Part shown: piece after piece, positions 35,128 through 44,245 of the stretch | Numbering within the stretch: the first letter of the stretch is position 1 | Layout: each line of letters begins with the position of its first letter | NCBI RefSeq assembly: GCF_003390935.1 | Contig: NZ_QNQZ01000008.1 | Span: 1-64,000 of the forward strand | Source: Lewinella sp. IMCC34191 | GTDB lineage: Bacteria > Bacteroidota > Bacteroidia > Chitinophagales > Saprospiraceae | Reading direction: 5' to 3' | DNA length: 64,000 nt | Notes under the pieces: model-generated | What the model was told of the DNA's origin: nothing | The model's database searches: none | Seen by the model: the letters and a program-made list of their open reading frames with translations, nothing else | Position numbers and translations under genes: made by a program

Positions 35128-37296
35128 CTATCGACTCATTTCAACCGGTCCGATGCCTTCGTGGGTCGGCGTGACGGGCCGGATGGACCCGTCCGCGTCA
35201 AATTCCAGCTGGTCGATGGCGACCTCCCGGTGAAAACCCGCTTCGCGTCCCATCCCGATACCATTGGGGTAGGTAAAGCGGTGGTAGACCAGATACCACT
35301 CGTCGCGGTCCGGGATTTGGAGGACTGAATTGTGACCGGTACCGTAGATCTCCTTGTCTTCGTCCAGCTGGATAACCAGATTGTCTTCGGGAATGGTGAG
35401 CGGGCCCAGCGGCGTCGATGCCGTAGCGTAGCGGACGCGGTACGACGGGTCGCGGGTATCGTTTTCGCTCCAGAGGAAATAATACGTTCCATCGCGGAAG
35501 AAGACGGTGACCCCCTCGCGGAAGGTATCGTCGGGGGTGATCACCAGCAGGGTATTTTCCTTCAGGCTCGTGTAGTCGTCGTTCATCTCCGCGGTGGCCA
35601 GGTACCCGTTGCCCCAGTAGAAGTAGGTCTTTCCGGATTGGGGATCGGTGAACACTTCGGGGTCAATTTCCTGCCCGCGGTTGATGCCGGAGGGCGGACC
35701 GTCGATCAGGGGCTGTCCGCTGTCCACGAAGGGACCGGTTGGGGAGTCACTCGTGGCCACGCCGATCTTCTGTTCGGCGGTGAAGTAGTAGAAATACTTC
35801 CACGCGCCGTCTACCTCGGCTTCCAGGATGCAGGGCGCCCAGGCGTTACGGTTGGCCCAACTGACGTCTTTTTCCAGGTCCAGAATGACGCCCTCGTCGG
35901 ACCAGGTGACCAGGTCGGGAGAGGAGAAGGCCTTGAAGTAGGTGCCCGACCAGCCGTTGAAGCCGTCGGAAGTGGGGTAGAGGTAGTACTTGCCGGTGTT
36001 TTGGGAATAGAGGACGTCCGGATCGGCGTAGTAGCCCGGCAGGACGGGGTTACTGACTTTGTCGACCGTCACGTCATACCGCCGCGGTTCCTGTCCTTCC
36101 ATGGCGACGGTGTAGGTAACCGGGCCTTCCCTGAAGTCCTGGGGGCCGGAAGGAGCCAGTCCGAGCCCCGCCCAGTCCGAAAACTGCGGATCGAAAGCCG
36201 TGCGGTCCGTGCCGGGCAGGACGGGCAGTTGTAGCCTACCGGACTGCGTATCGAGGCGAATGTTATTACGCTTGATGGCCGGGTTGCGGACCTGGCTGAT
36301 GAGGTCGTCGGGCCGCCCGTAGCGGGAAAGCAGGCGATCCAGCTCCGTAGGCGTAATGGGAATAACGGTGCCGTGGCGGGGATGGAAGTTCATGCGGACG
36401 TCCTCGTCGATGACCGTGAAGTTTTCCAGGTCCGAAGACCGGGTAAATTGGTATTCCCCCTTGGTGTACATATCGTACATGAGGATGTAGTCGTCGCTGT
36501 CGATCAATTGGAAGACCCCGCTACCCTCCACGGGGAAGGTGGTCTGTTGGATAAATTTGTCGCCGACGGTATAGGGCCCGGTGAGGCTGTTGGAGGTAGC
36601 GATCTTCAGGCCCTTCCCCCGGTCTTCCGTTTTGAAGAACAGGTGGTAGGTGCCGTCGTGGAAGACGATATCGCCGTCGATGGCCGCCCCGCCGTCGGGC
36701 GTTTCGAGCAGCTGCTGGGGTTTGGTGGCCAGGTCGGTGAAGTCGTCGTTGGCGTAAGCGTAGTAGATGATATCCGCGCCCTGCTGGCCGTGCTTCATGG
36801 ACCAGTACACCATATATTTTTCCTCGGTCGGATCGTAAATCGTTTGTGGCGCCCAGACGCGCAGCAGGCTGTCCTGCCCGTCGAAGCGGTCCTGGATGTT
36901 GACCACGCTGGAGGTCCAGTCCATCAGGTTGTCGGACTTCAGCAGCACCATCGCGCGATTGGAATCCCAGCCGTTGGCCGATACCATATCGGTGACGACC
37001 ATACGGAAGGACTCGTCGTCCGGGCTCCGGAGAATGTGCGGATCGCGAACGCCGCCCGTGGAGCTGATTTCCTTGCTATCCAGGATGGGTTCGTCGCCGT
37101 TCAGGGCATAGAAGGTGTAACCGTCGGTGCTCACGGCGTAGTGGACGGCTTCGGCTCCGGGGCCATTTCCGGTGAAGTAGGTGAAGAGGTAGGCGGCGTA
37201 TTCGCCGTCGTGGCGTTCGGAGAAGGTGTCCACGGAGGTGGAGCAGCCGAAGCAACAGAACAGCGTGAAAAGCGCAATCGTAGAGTATAATTTCAT
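35128..37296 (-). CDS. Bimodular GH43-type glycoside hydrolase
   Basis: Secreted protein of 722 residues with two five-bladed propeller modules of the GH43 type, usually arabinofuranosidases, xylosidases or galactosidases. The start MKLYSTIALFTLFCCFGC gives a lipoprotein signal peptide; the upstream extension is rejected. Module 1 (about 30-300) contains GGVRDPHILRSPDD and FDGQDSLLRVWAPQ. A linker with repeat-like PGYYADPDVLY begins module 2 (about 400-720), with NAWAPCILE, QEIDPEVFTD and YGTGHNSVLQ. The family base is expected in the DP motif (RDPH, ADPD) and the acid in a later Glu (EIDPE in module 2). It is followed by the GH88 gene and preceded by the SusD gene terminator. Confidence 0.88.
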   Translation of the reverse strand: MKLYSTIALFTLFCCFGCSTSVDTFSERHDGEYAAYLFTYFTGNGPGAEAVHYAVSTDGYTFYALNGDEPILDSKEISSTGGVRDPHILRSPDDESFRMVVTDMVSANGWDSNRAMVLLKSDNLMDWTSSVVNIQDRFDGQDSLLRVWAPQTIYDPTEEKYMVYWSMKHGQQGADIIYYAYANDDFTDLATKPQQLLETPDGGAAIDGDIVFHDGTYHLFFKTEDRGKGLKIATSNSLTGPYTVGDKFIQQTTFPVEGSGVFQLIDSDDYILMYDMYTKGEYQFTRSSDLENFTVIDEDVRMNFHPRHGTVIPITPTELDRLLSRYGRPDDLISQVRNPAIKRNNIRLDTQSGRLQLPVLPGTDRTAFDPQFSDWAGLGLAPSGPQDFREGPVTYTVAMEGQEPRRYDVTVDKVSNPVLPGYYADPDVLYSQNTGKYYLYPTSDGFNGWSGTYFKAFSSPDLVTWSDEGVILDLEKDVSWANRNAWAPCILEAEVDGAWKYFYYFTAEQKIGVATSDSPTGPFVDSGQPLIDGPPSGINRGQEIDPEVFTDPQSGKTYFYWGNGYLATAEMNDDYTSLKENTLLVITPDDTFREGVTVFFRDGTYYFLWSENDTRDPSYRVRYATASTPLGPLTIPEDNLVIQLDEDKEIYGTGHNSVLQIPDRDEWYLVYHRFTYPNGIGMGREAGFHREVAIDQLEFDADGSIRPVTPTHEGIGPVEMSR

Positions 37297-37370
37297 AACA
37301 GTGTATTGCCAGGAAAATAGCAATTTCGAAAGGGAAGAGTTCACGGGGTCGTTGCCGGAAGGGCCAACTT

Positions 37371-37407
37371 AAAAAAGATCGGGAGCACCATTACTGCGCC
37401 CCCGATC
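37371..37407 (-). terminator. Intrinsic terminator after susD (PUL 1)
   Basis: On the minus strand, GATCGGGGGC pairs with GCTCCCGATC and is followed directly by TTTTTT. It sits about 50 bp after the SusD stop, between SusCD and the hydrolase genes, and so can lower or separate expression of the enzymes. Confidence 0.85.
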
Positions 37408-37457
37408 CGCTATACATCACTAGTCGGGCCCGAGGCCCTTCGATCAGTAACCAGTAA

Positions 37458-39071
37458 TTACTGGTAACCGGGATTTTGGATCAGTTCCGCGTCCTTGTTC
37501 AGGTCGATCTCGCGTTGGGGGATGGGCAGCAACAGATGCGTCTCGGTCAGCCCCCGTAGCTGGTACTGTTCGATGGGGTTGGTGCCGTTGTGTGCGTAGG
37601 CCCGGTCGACCAGTGTGCCCGTACGCATCAGGGTGAAGCGCCGGTTTTCCTCGGCCAGCAGTTCGCGGATGCGTTCGTCGAGGATAAAGTCCAGGTCGAT
37701 GTCCGCGGCTTCCACTAGTGGTGCATTCGCCCGTTCGCGCAGGATGTTGATAGTTTCGGCCGCCTCCTCCAGCTTGCCCTGCCTGAACTCCGCCTCGGCG
37801 CGGAAGAGGTAGGTCTCCCCGAGACGCATCAAGATGAAGTCCTTCCACATGCCGAAGCCGAACAGGTCCTGCGGATCGAAGTGCCCCCACTTCAGGGTAT
37901 ACGGGGGGATGATGTACACCGTGTCGGGGCCCTCGTAGGGGACGGGCTGGCCGTACAGGCTGTCGATTTCCGGATCGTTATAGTAGAATTGCCGGTGGAT
38001 GCTGTGGCGGCTGTTGCGCATGTCTCCCTCCGGGTAGAGGTTGTACAGGACGTAGTTATTTAGTCGCATGCGGGCAATGCCGCGACCGCCGAGGGAGTCG
38101 GCGATGACCATGCCGAATTTCTGGTGGTAGCTGGCGCCCCACACCCGGCGCTGCTGTGGGTTATTCGTCTGACCGCCGACGACATCGCGCGGGTTTTCGG
38201 CCTCGAGTACCCAGATGCCTTCGGTATTGCCCTGGCTGCGGCGCTGGTTGCCGTAGTAGAACATATCCGCGAAGGGCGTGCCGGCTTCGCCGGCCTTGAC
38301 GCCGTAGCGCTCGCTGACCAAGCTGAAGAGGCCGCTTTCAATGACCATATCGGCCTGGGCTTCCGCGGCGGCGTTGTCGCCCGTACGGAGATAGAATTCC
38401 GACAGCAGGTGATTGGCCATATGGCGGTTGGCACGGGAATACTCGTTCGTCCGGTCGGTGATGAGCGGCAACTGGTCCGCGGCAAACAGGAGGTCGGCTT
38501 CGATCAGGTCGTTGATCTCCTCGAGCGAGGCGCGGAAGAAGTCCGTACGGGGCCCGGTCAGCGGTTCGGTCAGCAGGGGGACGCCGCCGAAGGCCGTGGC
38601 GAGGGTGTGGTAGGCCAGGCCGCGGAAGAAGCGAGCCTCGGCGTTGATCACGTTGCGGCGCTCCTCGGCAATACCGGTCACGCCCTCCGACTCGATGTTC
38701 TGGATGATGATGTTCGTGTTGTTGATCATCCTGTAGGCCCAGCTCCAGGTGTAGGCAGCGGCCTCGCTATCGGCGGTCAGCTGGTTGTAGTCGTAATAGG
38801 GCGTTTCGATACCCTGCGGCTGCGTCGGCCAGGTAATGTCCGTGCCCACCTGCCACACCGACGGCCAGCCCTGGGGGCCGCTGTGGGTGTAGAGGGTACT
38901 CATGTGATTGTATAGTCCGATGAGGGAGGCTTCGAAGCCCGGCTCGTCGGTCAGGGTCTCGGGAGCGTACACGTCCAGGACCTCCTCGTTCAGAAACTCC
39001 TTCTCGCAGGAAAAAACGGTCAATAGGAAAAGGCAGGCCAAAGCCTGTATATGGATATTTTTCAAATACAT
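37458..39071 (-). CDS. SusD/RagB-type nutrient-binding lipoprotein
   Basis: Surface glycan-binding lipoprotein of 537 residues that forms the lid of a SusC transporter. The signal peptide ends LTVFSCEKEF (lipobox Cys 22). The N-terminal SusD-like part contains NLGL-type features such as FEASLIGLYNHMSTLY and AEARFFRGLAYHTLATAFGGVPLL, the TPR-like signature. The C-terminal part has YTLKWGHFDP and WKDFILMRLGETYLFRAEAEFRQG, then the ending NPIEQYQLRGLTETHLLLPIPQREIDLNKDAELIQNPGY. It lies 13 bp after its SusC partner and is closed by a terminator. Ligand not readable; PUL 1 enzymes suggest a uronic acid-containing glycan. Confidence 0.95.
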   Translation of the reverse strand: MYLKNIHIQALACLFLLTVFSCEKEFLNEEVLDVYAPETLTDEPGFEASLIGLYNHMSTLYTHSGPQGWPSVWQVGTDITWPTQPQGIETPYYDYNQLTADSEAAAYTWSWAYRMINNTNIIIQNIESEGVTGIAEERRNVINAEARFFRGLAYHTLATAFGGVPLLTEPLTGPRTDFFRASLEEINDLIEADLLFAADQLPLITDRTNEYSRANRHMANHLLSEFYLRTGDNAAAEAQADMVIESGLFSLVSERYGVKAGEAGTPFADMFYYGNQRRSQGNTEGIWVLEAENPRDVVGGQTNNPQQRRVWGASYHQKFGMVIADSLGGRGIARMRLNNYVLYNLYPEGDMRNSRHSIHRQFYYNDPEIDSLYGQPVPYEGPDTVYIIPPYTLKWGHFDPQDLFGFGMWKDFILMRLGETYLFRAEAEFRQGKLEEAAETINILRERANAPLVEAADIDLDFILDERIRELLAEENRRFTLMRTGTLVDRAYAHNGTNPIEQYQLRGLTETHLLLPIPQREIDLNKDAELIQNPGYQ

Positions 39072-39084
39072 GATGCGCTAATTT

Positions 39085-42000
39085 TTAGAGTGTCAGGTTG
39101 ACACCGAAGGAGTAAGTGCGGACGAACGGGTAGTTGTTGGTCCAGGTACCGCTGCCGCGGGAGCTGAAGTCGACCTCGGGGTCCCAGCCGATCCAGTCGG
39201 TCCAGGTGTAGAGGTTGCGGCCGGCCACGTAGATGGTGAGGGCCTGCATGCCTAACCGGTTCAGGACCGGCGAGGGGACGGCGTAGCTCAGGCGTACGTC
39301 TTTGAGGCGTACGTAGCTGGGGTCGCGGTAGTTCCACGAACCGAGGCGGCTCTGGACGCGGAGTGACGGCCAGTCGTTGATCGGGTTGTCCGGGGTCCAG
39401 TACTGGTAGGAGGTGGGGATATTCCGGCGCCCGACCTCGTCGCCGTAGTACTGGTCGGGGTTATAGCGCAGGCCGCCCTGGCTCGTCTGCAGGAATACGC
39501 TGAGGTGAAAGTCGCCGTAGTGGAAGGTATTGGTCAATCCGCCGTACCAGTCGGGCTGGGAGTTGCCGATGAGTACCCGGTCGTCGGGATTGAGCAGGCC
39601 GTCGCCGTTGATGTCCTCGAACTTGAGGTCGCCGGGCCGCGCGCCGGGGTTACTTTCCGAGGGGTCTTCGCCCTCCTGCCAGACGCCGATGTAGCGGTAG
39701 GTGTAGATGGATCCCAGGGGCTCTCCGAGGAACCAGCTGTTGCCGATGTCGTCCAGCCCGTCGCCGTAGAGTTCCACGAGCTCGTTGCGGTTGGACGCGA
39801 TGTTGAAGCTCGACTCCCAGCGGAATTTACCGGCGCGGAGGTTTACACTGTTGACGGTGAATTCGATCCCCTGGTTGTCCAGTACGCCCAGGTTGTCCCA
39901 GACATCGCTGGAGCCCGTAATGATGGGCAGGCTCCGGCGCAGGAGGATGTCCGTGGTCCGGGACTGGTAGAGATCCAGGCTACCGCTGACCCGGCCCTGC
40001 CAGAGGCTGAAGTCCACGCCGAAGTTCGCCGAGGTAGTGGTCTCCCAGTTCAGGTTGGCGTTGCCGAGGTTGCTGGCGAGGATGCCGACGCGGCTTACGC
40101 CCCCGAAGGGGTACCGGACGGGGTAGGCGGTGGTGGCCGTTTGGTTCGGGTCGATGGCCTGGTTGCCCGACTTGCCGTAGCTGAAGCGCAGCTTCAGGTT
40201 ATCCAACCAGCTGACGCCGCTCATGAAGTCCTCGTTGCTCACGTTCCAGCCGAGGGCTACGGAGGGGAAAAGGCCGTACTTATCGGTATTGGCGCCGAAG
40301 GCGGAGTAGCCGTCGCGCCGCGCGGTCAGCGTCAGCAGGTAACGGCTGTCGTAGCCGTAGTTCACGCGCAGCATCTGCGAGAGCAGCGACTGGCTGTTGG
40401 CCCGGGAGTCGGTGGTCTGGTTCTCCGCCGCGGCCAGGTCGTAGAACGACAGCTGATCGTTGACAAAGGTGTTGGCGTCGGCCGTAAACCAGAAGTACTT
40501 CGACTCCTGCGCGCTGTACAGGGCCGTAATGCCGAGGGTGCTGGCACCGAATTCGCGATTGTAGGACAGGATGTTTTCCAGTACCCAGTTGTCGGTCTGC
40601 CCGTTATTGGAGTAGGCCGATCCTACCTGGTCATTCGCCGCGCGGCCGGTATACCCGGAGTCCCGGGTCAGTTCGAGGGTATAGTTACCGTTGAGGCGGT
40701 AAGAGAGGCCCGGCAGGAATCCGGGACTGAGTTCCAGGTAACCGCCCCCGATAAGGTTGTTCCGGCGGCGGACGCGGTCGGTGGTCAGGCCCAGGAGGGG
40801 ATTGGCGAAAAGCAGTTCCGGGTCCATCGGGAAGATCTCATAACCGCCCTCCTCGTTATAGAGCTGGCCGTAGGGGCTCATGGCGGTGGCCTCCAGGAAG
40901 TTGGCGCGGCCGCCGTCGTAGTTGTTGTTAGTAAAGGACAGGGAGGTGCCGGCGCGTAACCAGTCGGTCAGCGTAGCGTCCAGGTTGGTGCGGACGCTCG
41001 TCCGTTCGTACTGGTAGCCTTCCACGACGCCGTTCTGGTCGAGCCGTCCGCCGGTCACGTAGTATTGCACGTCGTCCGTGCCGCCGCTGATGCTGAGATT
41101 GTGCTCCTGCAGAATACCGGTCTTGGTCGCTTGGTCCAGCCAATCGGTGGTAATCCCCGCCTCATAATTTTCGATTTCGGACTGGTTGGGCAGGGGCCGG
41201 TCCAGGTCCAACCCGAATGCCTCGACGTAATCGGCGTACTTCTGCACGTAGGCGTCCGGGCCGAGGAATTCGAGGGAGTTCACCATACTTTCGGCCGCCA
41301 CGTATCCGGAGTAGCCGATCTGGGGTTTGCCGGTCTTTCCCCGTTTGGTGGTAATGAGAATGACGCCGTTGGCCCCCCGCGTACCGTAGATCGCCACCGC
41401 GGAGGCATCTTTCAGGATCTCGATGGATTCGATATCGTTGGCGTTGATGTCGTTCGTGGTGCCGAAGAAGGGCGCCCCGTCGAGTACGATGAAGGGGCTC
41501 GTGTTCGCGTTGATGGAATTGATGCCACGGACCCGAATATTCGCTTCCGAGCCGGGTACGGAAGACGCCTGGGATACCTGCAATCCGGCCGTCGTGCCCT
41601 GGATGGCCTGGAGCACGTTCGTGACGGGAAGATTTTCCAGCCGGTCCTGCGGCACGGAGGCCACCGATCCCGTGATGTCCGATTTTCGCTGCGTACCGTA
41701 ACCGACGACCACGATCTCGTCGAGGGCCGCCACGTTCTCCTGCAGTTGGACGTCGATGGTCGTCCGGCCGTTGACCGGGATCTCCGCCGTGAGGAAACCG
41801 ATAGAGGAAAATATCAGCGTATCGTTTTCCCCGATGTCGGCCAAGGCGTAATCACCGTCGATGTCCGTGACCGTGCCGGTGGAGGTTCCCTTGACCAGCA
41901 CGGTGGCACCGATCAGCGTTTCCCCGGTATTGCTGGTCACCCGGCCGGAGACCGCCAGCGCTTGCTTCGCCGCGGCGATGCCCCGGGCCACCCGCTGGAA

Positions 42001-42453
42001 TTGGCGGGTCGGGTCTTCGGTGGTTCGCTGCACGCTGATCTGCGTTTCGTTCTCCACCCGCTGCAGTTGCTTGATGGCCTTACCGAGTTTGCGGGCCCCG
42101 ATCCGGCCGGCTTTGTTATCCCGGTAAATGACCAAATACTTTTCCCCGAAGGTCCGGTGGATAAAACCGGTTTCGGTAAGCAGCCGGGCAACGGCCTCCT
42201 CGAGGGATTCTTCCGCCCGAAATTCAAAGTGTACTTCGACATCCTCTAACAGGGCGCGCTCGTAGGTGAAGAAGACCTGATAACGCTCCTCCATTTCCTT
42301 GATGACGTCGATCAACTGTCGTTGATCGATTATCTTGGGGGCGGAAATGCCATTGGTGCCCGTTGGGGTGGCGTGGGCCGGATGTACGGCCAGCAGCACC
42401 GCTAGCAGCAACCCGGACAATTGGTAAATAGTCCTAAATCTCATTTTTTGCAT
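39085..42453 (-). CDS. SusC/RagA TonB-dependent transporter with STN domain
   Basis: Outer-membrane TonB-dependent importer of 1122 residues for oligosaccharides. The start MQKMRFRTIYQLSG precedes the signal peptide ending near HPAHA. Order: STN signalling domain (about 45-115, VIKEMEERYQVFFTYE to EKYLVIYRD), carboxypeptidase-D-like domain (VSGRVTSNTGETLIGATVLVKGTSTGTVTDIDGDY), TonB box/plug (VVVGYGTQRKSDITGSVASV) and a barrel ending SFGVNLTL. The STN domain links it to the FecR anti-sigma factor encoded just upstream, making this a self-sensing transporter. The start lies about 70 bp after the fecR stop. Confidence 0.96.
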   Translation of the reverse strand: MQKMRFRTIYQLSGLLLAVLLAVHPAHATPTGTNGISAPKIIDQRQLIDVIKEMEERYQVFFTYERALLEDVEVHFEFRAEESLEEAVARLLTETGFIHRTFGEKYLVIYRDNKAGRIGARKLGKAIKQLQRVENETQISVQRTTEDPTRQFQRVARGIAAAKQALAVSGRVTSNTGETLIGATVLVKGTSTGTVTDIDGDYALADIGENDTLIFSSIGFLTAEIPVNGRTTIDVQLQENVAALDEIVVVGYGTQRKSDITGSVASVPQDRLENLPVTNVLQAIQGTTAGLQVSQASSVPGSEANIRVRGINSINANTSPFIVLDGAPFFGTTNDINANDIESIEILKDASAVAIYGTRGANGVILITTKRGKTGKPQIGYSGYVAAESMVNSLEFLGPDAYVQKYADYVEAFGLDLDRPLPNQSEIENYEAGITTDWLDQATKTGILQEHNLSISGGTDDVQYYVTGGRLDQNGVVEGYQYERTSVRTNLDATLTDWLRAGTSLSFTNNNYDGGRANFLEATAMSPYGQLYNEEGGYEIFPMDPELLFANPLLGLTTDRVRRRNNLIGGGYLELSPGFLPGLSYRLNGNYTLELTRDSGYTGRAANDQVGSAYSNNGQTDNWVLENILSYNREFGASTLGITALYSAQESKYFWFTADANTFVNDQLSFYDLAAAENQTTDSRANSQSLLSQMLRVNYGYDSRYLLTLTARRDGYSAFGANTDKYGLFPSVALGWNVSNEDFMSGVSWLDNLKLRFSYGKSGNQAIDPNQTATTAYPVRYPFGGVSRVGILASNLGNANLNWETTTSANFGVDFSLWQGRVSGSLDLYQSRTTDILLRRSLPIITGSSDVWDNLGVLDNQGIEFTVNSVNLRAGKFRWESSFNIASNRNELVELYGDGLDDIGNSWFLGEPLGSIYTYRYIGVWQEGEDPSESNPGARPGDLKFEDINGDGLLNPDDRVLIGNSQPDWYGGLTNTFHYGDFHLSVFLQTSQGGLRYNPDQYYGDEVGRRNIPTSYQYWTPDNPINDWPSLRVQSRLGSWNYRDPSYVRLKDVRLSYAVPSPVLNRLGMQALTIYVAGRNLYTWTDWIGWDPEVDFSSRGSGTWTNNYPFVRTYSFGVNLTL

Positions 42454-42524
42454 TTTTATTACTAGTAAGCGCCAGGGCGACCCTCTCACCGGTTGTCCTG
42501 GCTATTTCGATCGACTCGTGTCGT

Positions 42525-43505
42525 TCATTCCTCAATTCGGTAGCGGCCCGCTTCCCCTTCGATCGGGTAGCCCAGCACCTGTTCGAGCAGGGGCATGACG
42601 ATGCTGATCTCCTCCATCGGCAGGCCCGCGGTAATCTTTCGCCCGTAAATGGAGGTGTCCGCCACTTCCAGGGTCACGCCGTAGATGTTCTCGATCTTGT
42701 CCAGCACCTTGCGCAGGGGGGTATTTTCAAAGACGAGCACGCCGTCCTTCCAGCTCGTATGTACCTCGGGTTTGGCCGGCTTCTCCCCGGCCACTAATTG
42801 TTTTTGCCGGGCGGAATACGTCACCAGCTCACCGGGTGCCATGGTCTTCTCGGTGCGCTCGCCGGCCACCAGCTGTAGCGCGATGGCTCCCTCTTCCAGG
42901 TAGACGCTGGTCTCCTCTTCCCGGCTGTTGACGTTGAAGACCGTCCCCAACACGGCGACGGTCAGATCCGGCGTGGCCACCAGGAATTTCTGGCCCGTGG
43001 CCGGATTCGGACGTACCTTGAAGTAGGCTTCGCCCCTTAGGTTAACGATGCGGTCTTCCACCTCATCCCAATCGGGGGCATAACTCAGGCGGCTATTCGC
43101 GTTGAGGCGCACGACCGAGCCATCCGGTAGCCGCACGCTTTTCTGTTCGGCAAAGCCCGTGGTGGTGGTTATCAGCTCGTTTGTTCCGTTCAGGAACGCA
43201 ATGCCTCCGGCGACCAGGAGGAGCAGGACGGCCGCCGCCGCCAGCCAGGGGGCGTACGATTTTTGCTTACTGGTGAATAGTCCCTTCCGCGAAGGAGCGG
43301 TGTCCATACGGGCGAGGATAGCGTCGTAGGCGGCGGGGGGCATCCGCTGCCGGTAGTTACTGTACTGCCACAGGGATTCCAGCACCCGGTGGGCGCGGCT
43401 TTCCGGTAGCTGAGACACCATGGCGAAGACCTGATCCAATTCTTCTTCGGTGCACTCGCCAGTGTGCAATCTTTTTAACAACTCCTCTTCCCGTGCGCTC
43501 AACAT
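42525..43505 (-). CDS. fecR: FecR-type anti-sigma factor
   Basis: Inner-membrane anti-sigma factor of 326 residues that senses the STN domain of SusC and controls the divergent ECF sigma factor. The start MLSAREEELLKRLHTGEC is used; a longer frame begins at TTG 36 bp upstream. The cytoplasmic part is residues 1-83, a single membrane span is APWLAAAAVLLLLVAGGIAFL at 84-104, then comes the periplasmic FecR domain (VRLPDGSVVRLNANSRLSY, LRGEAYFKVRPN, VLGTVFNVNS) and a DUF4974-like end (FENTPLRKVLDKIENIYGVTLE). It is divergent from sigma, with 116 bp between starts. Confidence 0.93.
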   Translation of the reverse strand: MLSAREEELLKRLHTGECTEEELDQVFAMVSQLPESRAHRVLESLWQYSNYRQRMPPAAYDAILARMDTAPSRKGLFTSKQKSYAPWLAAAAVLLLLVAGGIAFLNGTNELITTTTGFAEQKSVRLPDGSVVRLNANSRLSYAPDWDEVEDRIVNLRGEAYFKVRPNPATGQKFLVATPDLTVAVLGTVFNVNSREEETSVYLEEGAIALQLVAGERTEKTMAPGELVTYSARQKQLVAGEKPAKPEVHTSWKDGVLVFENTPLRKVLDKIENIYGVTLEVADTSIYGRKITAGLPMEEISIVMPLLEQVLGYPIEGEAGRYRIEE

Positions 43506-43621
43506 TGTTCTATGTTTGGAACTTGTAAATTGACCTCCCAATTCCGGAGGCCGTTTGTTTACACGGGGGCCGGTTTTTTTAAAAAAAATACCTTACTTGC
43601 ACGTACAGGAAACAAAAAATC

Positions 43622-44209
43622 GTGAGAGCGAATAGCCAGGAAGCACATCTCGCACGCTTGCGAGCCGGTGACCTGCGTAGTTTCAGGTGGATTTACGACC
43701 AGGATCATGCAAAAGTCTATGGTTTCTGCCTGAAGCTGCTGGGATCATCCACGGCGGCGGAAGAAATTACTTCCGATGTCTTCGTGCGCCTGTGGGAAAA
43801 ACGGGAGATCATCGATCCCCAACAACCGATTCATCCCCTGCTCTTTAAAATCACTCGCGATTACGCCTGGAACTACCTGAAGCGGGAGGCTCGCAAAAGC
43901 CGGCAGCACGATCAGTACCGGGCACTACAGGCTGCTACGGCCGATGCCAACGTCGAGTCCGAGCTGGTGTACCAGGATTACCTGCGCATCGCCGAATCGG
44001 CCATCGACCGCCTACCCGGCCGCCAGCAGGAGATTTTTCGCATGCGGTATAAAGCCGGCCTCTCGAACCGGCAGATCGCCAGCAAACTGGAACTTTCCGA
44101 GAGTACCGTTCGGGTGCAACTTTCGCGCGCCAGCAGTTTCCTGCGGGACTTCTTCAAAGCCAACCCCGAACTGCCCCTGTCTATGGTGGTCCTCTGCTTC
44201 ATGGCGTAG
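43622..44209 (+). CDS. ECF-family RNA polymerase sigma factor
   Basis: Sigma-70 family factor of 195 residues, of the Bacteroides-type PUL regulators. It starts with GTG (VRANSQEAHLARL, translated with Met). Region 2 spans about residues 15-85 (FRWIYDQDHAKVYGFCLKLLG, then SDVFVRLWEKRE), and region 4 about 125-185 (IDRLPGRQQEIFRMRYKAGLSNRQIASKLELSESTVRVQLSRASSFL). It acts with the FecR protein encoded divergently, and both probably drive the SusC/SusD operon. A motif of the GCGCAGGTA family begins immediately at its stop codon. A T7-A8 homopolymer stretch lies about 40 bp upstream of the start. Confidence 0.94.
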   Translation: MRANSQEAHLARLRAGDLRSFRWIYDQDHAKVYGFCLKLLGSSTAAEEITSDVFVRLWEKREIIDPQQPIHPLLFKITRDYAWNYLKREARKSRQHDQYRALQAATADANVESELVYQDYLRIAESAIDRLPGRQQEIFRMRYKAGLSNRQIASKLELSESTVRVQLSRASSFLRDFFKANPELPLSMVVLCFMA

Positions 44210-44235
44210 CGGGGCGGCGGAGCGCAGGTAAAAAC
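44210..44235 (+). repeat. GCGCAGGTA dispersed motif, copy g
   Basis: GGGGCGGCGGAGCGCAGGTA followed by AAAACC, beginning at the base after the sigma factor stop codon. Same placement as copy a. Confidence 0.8.
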
Positions 44236-44245
44236 CGAATTCATA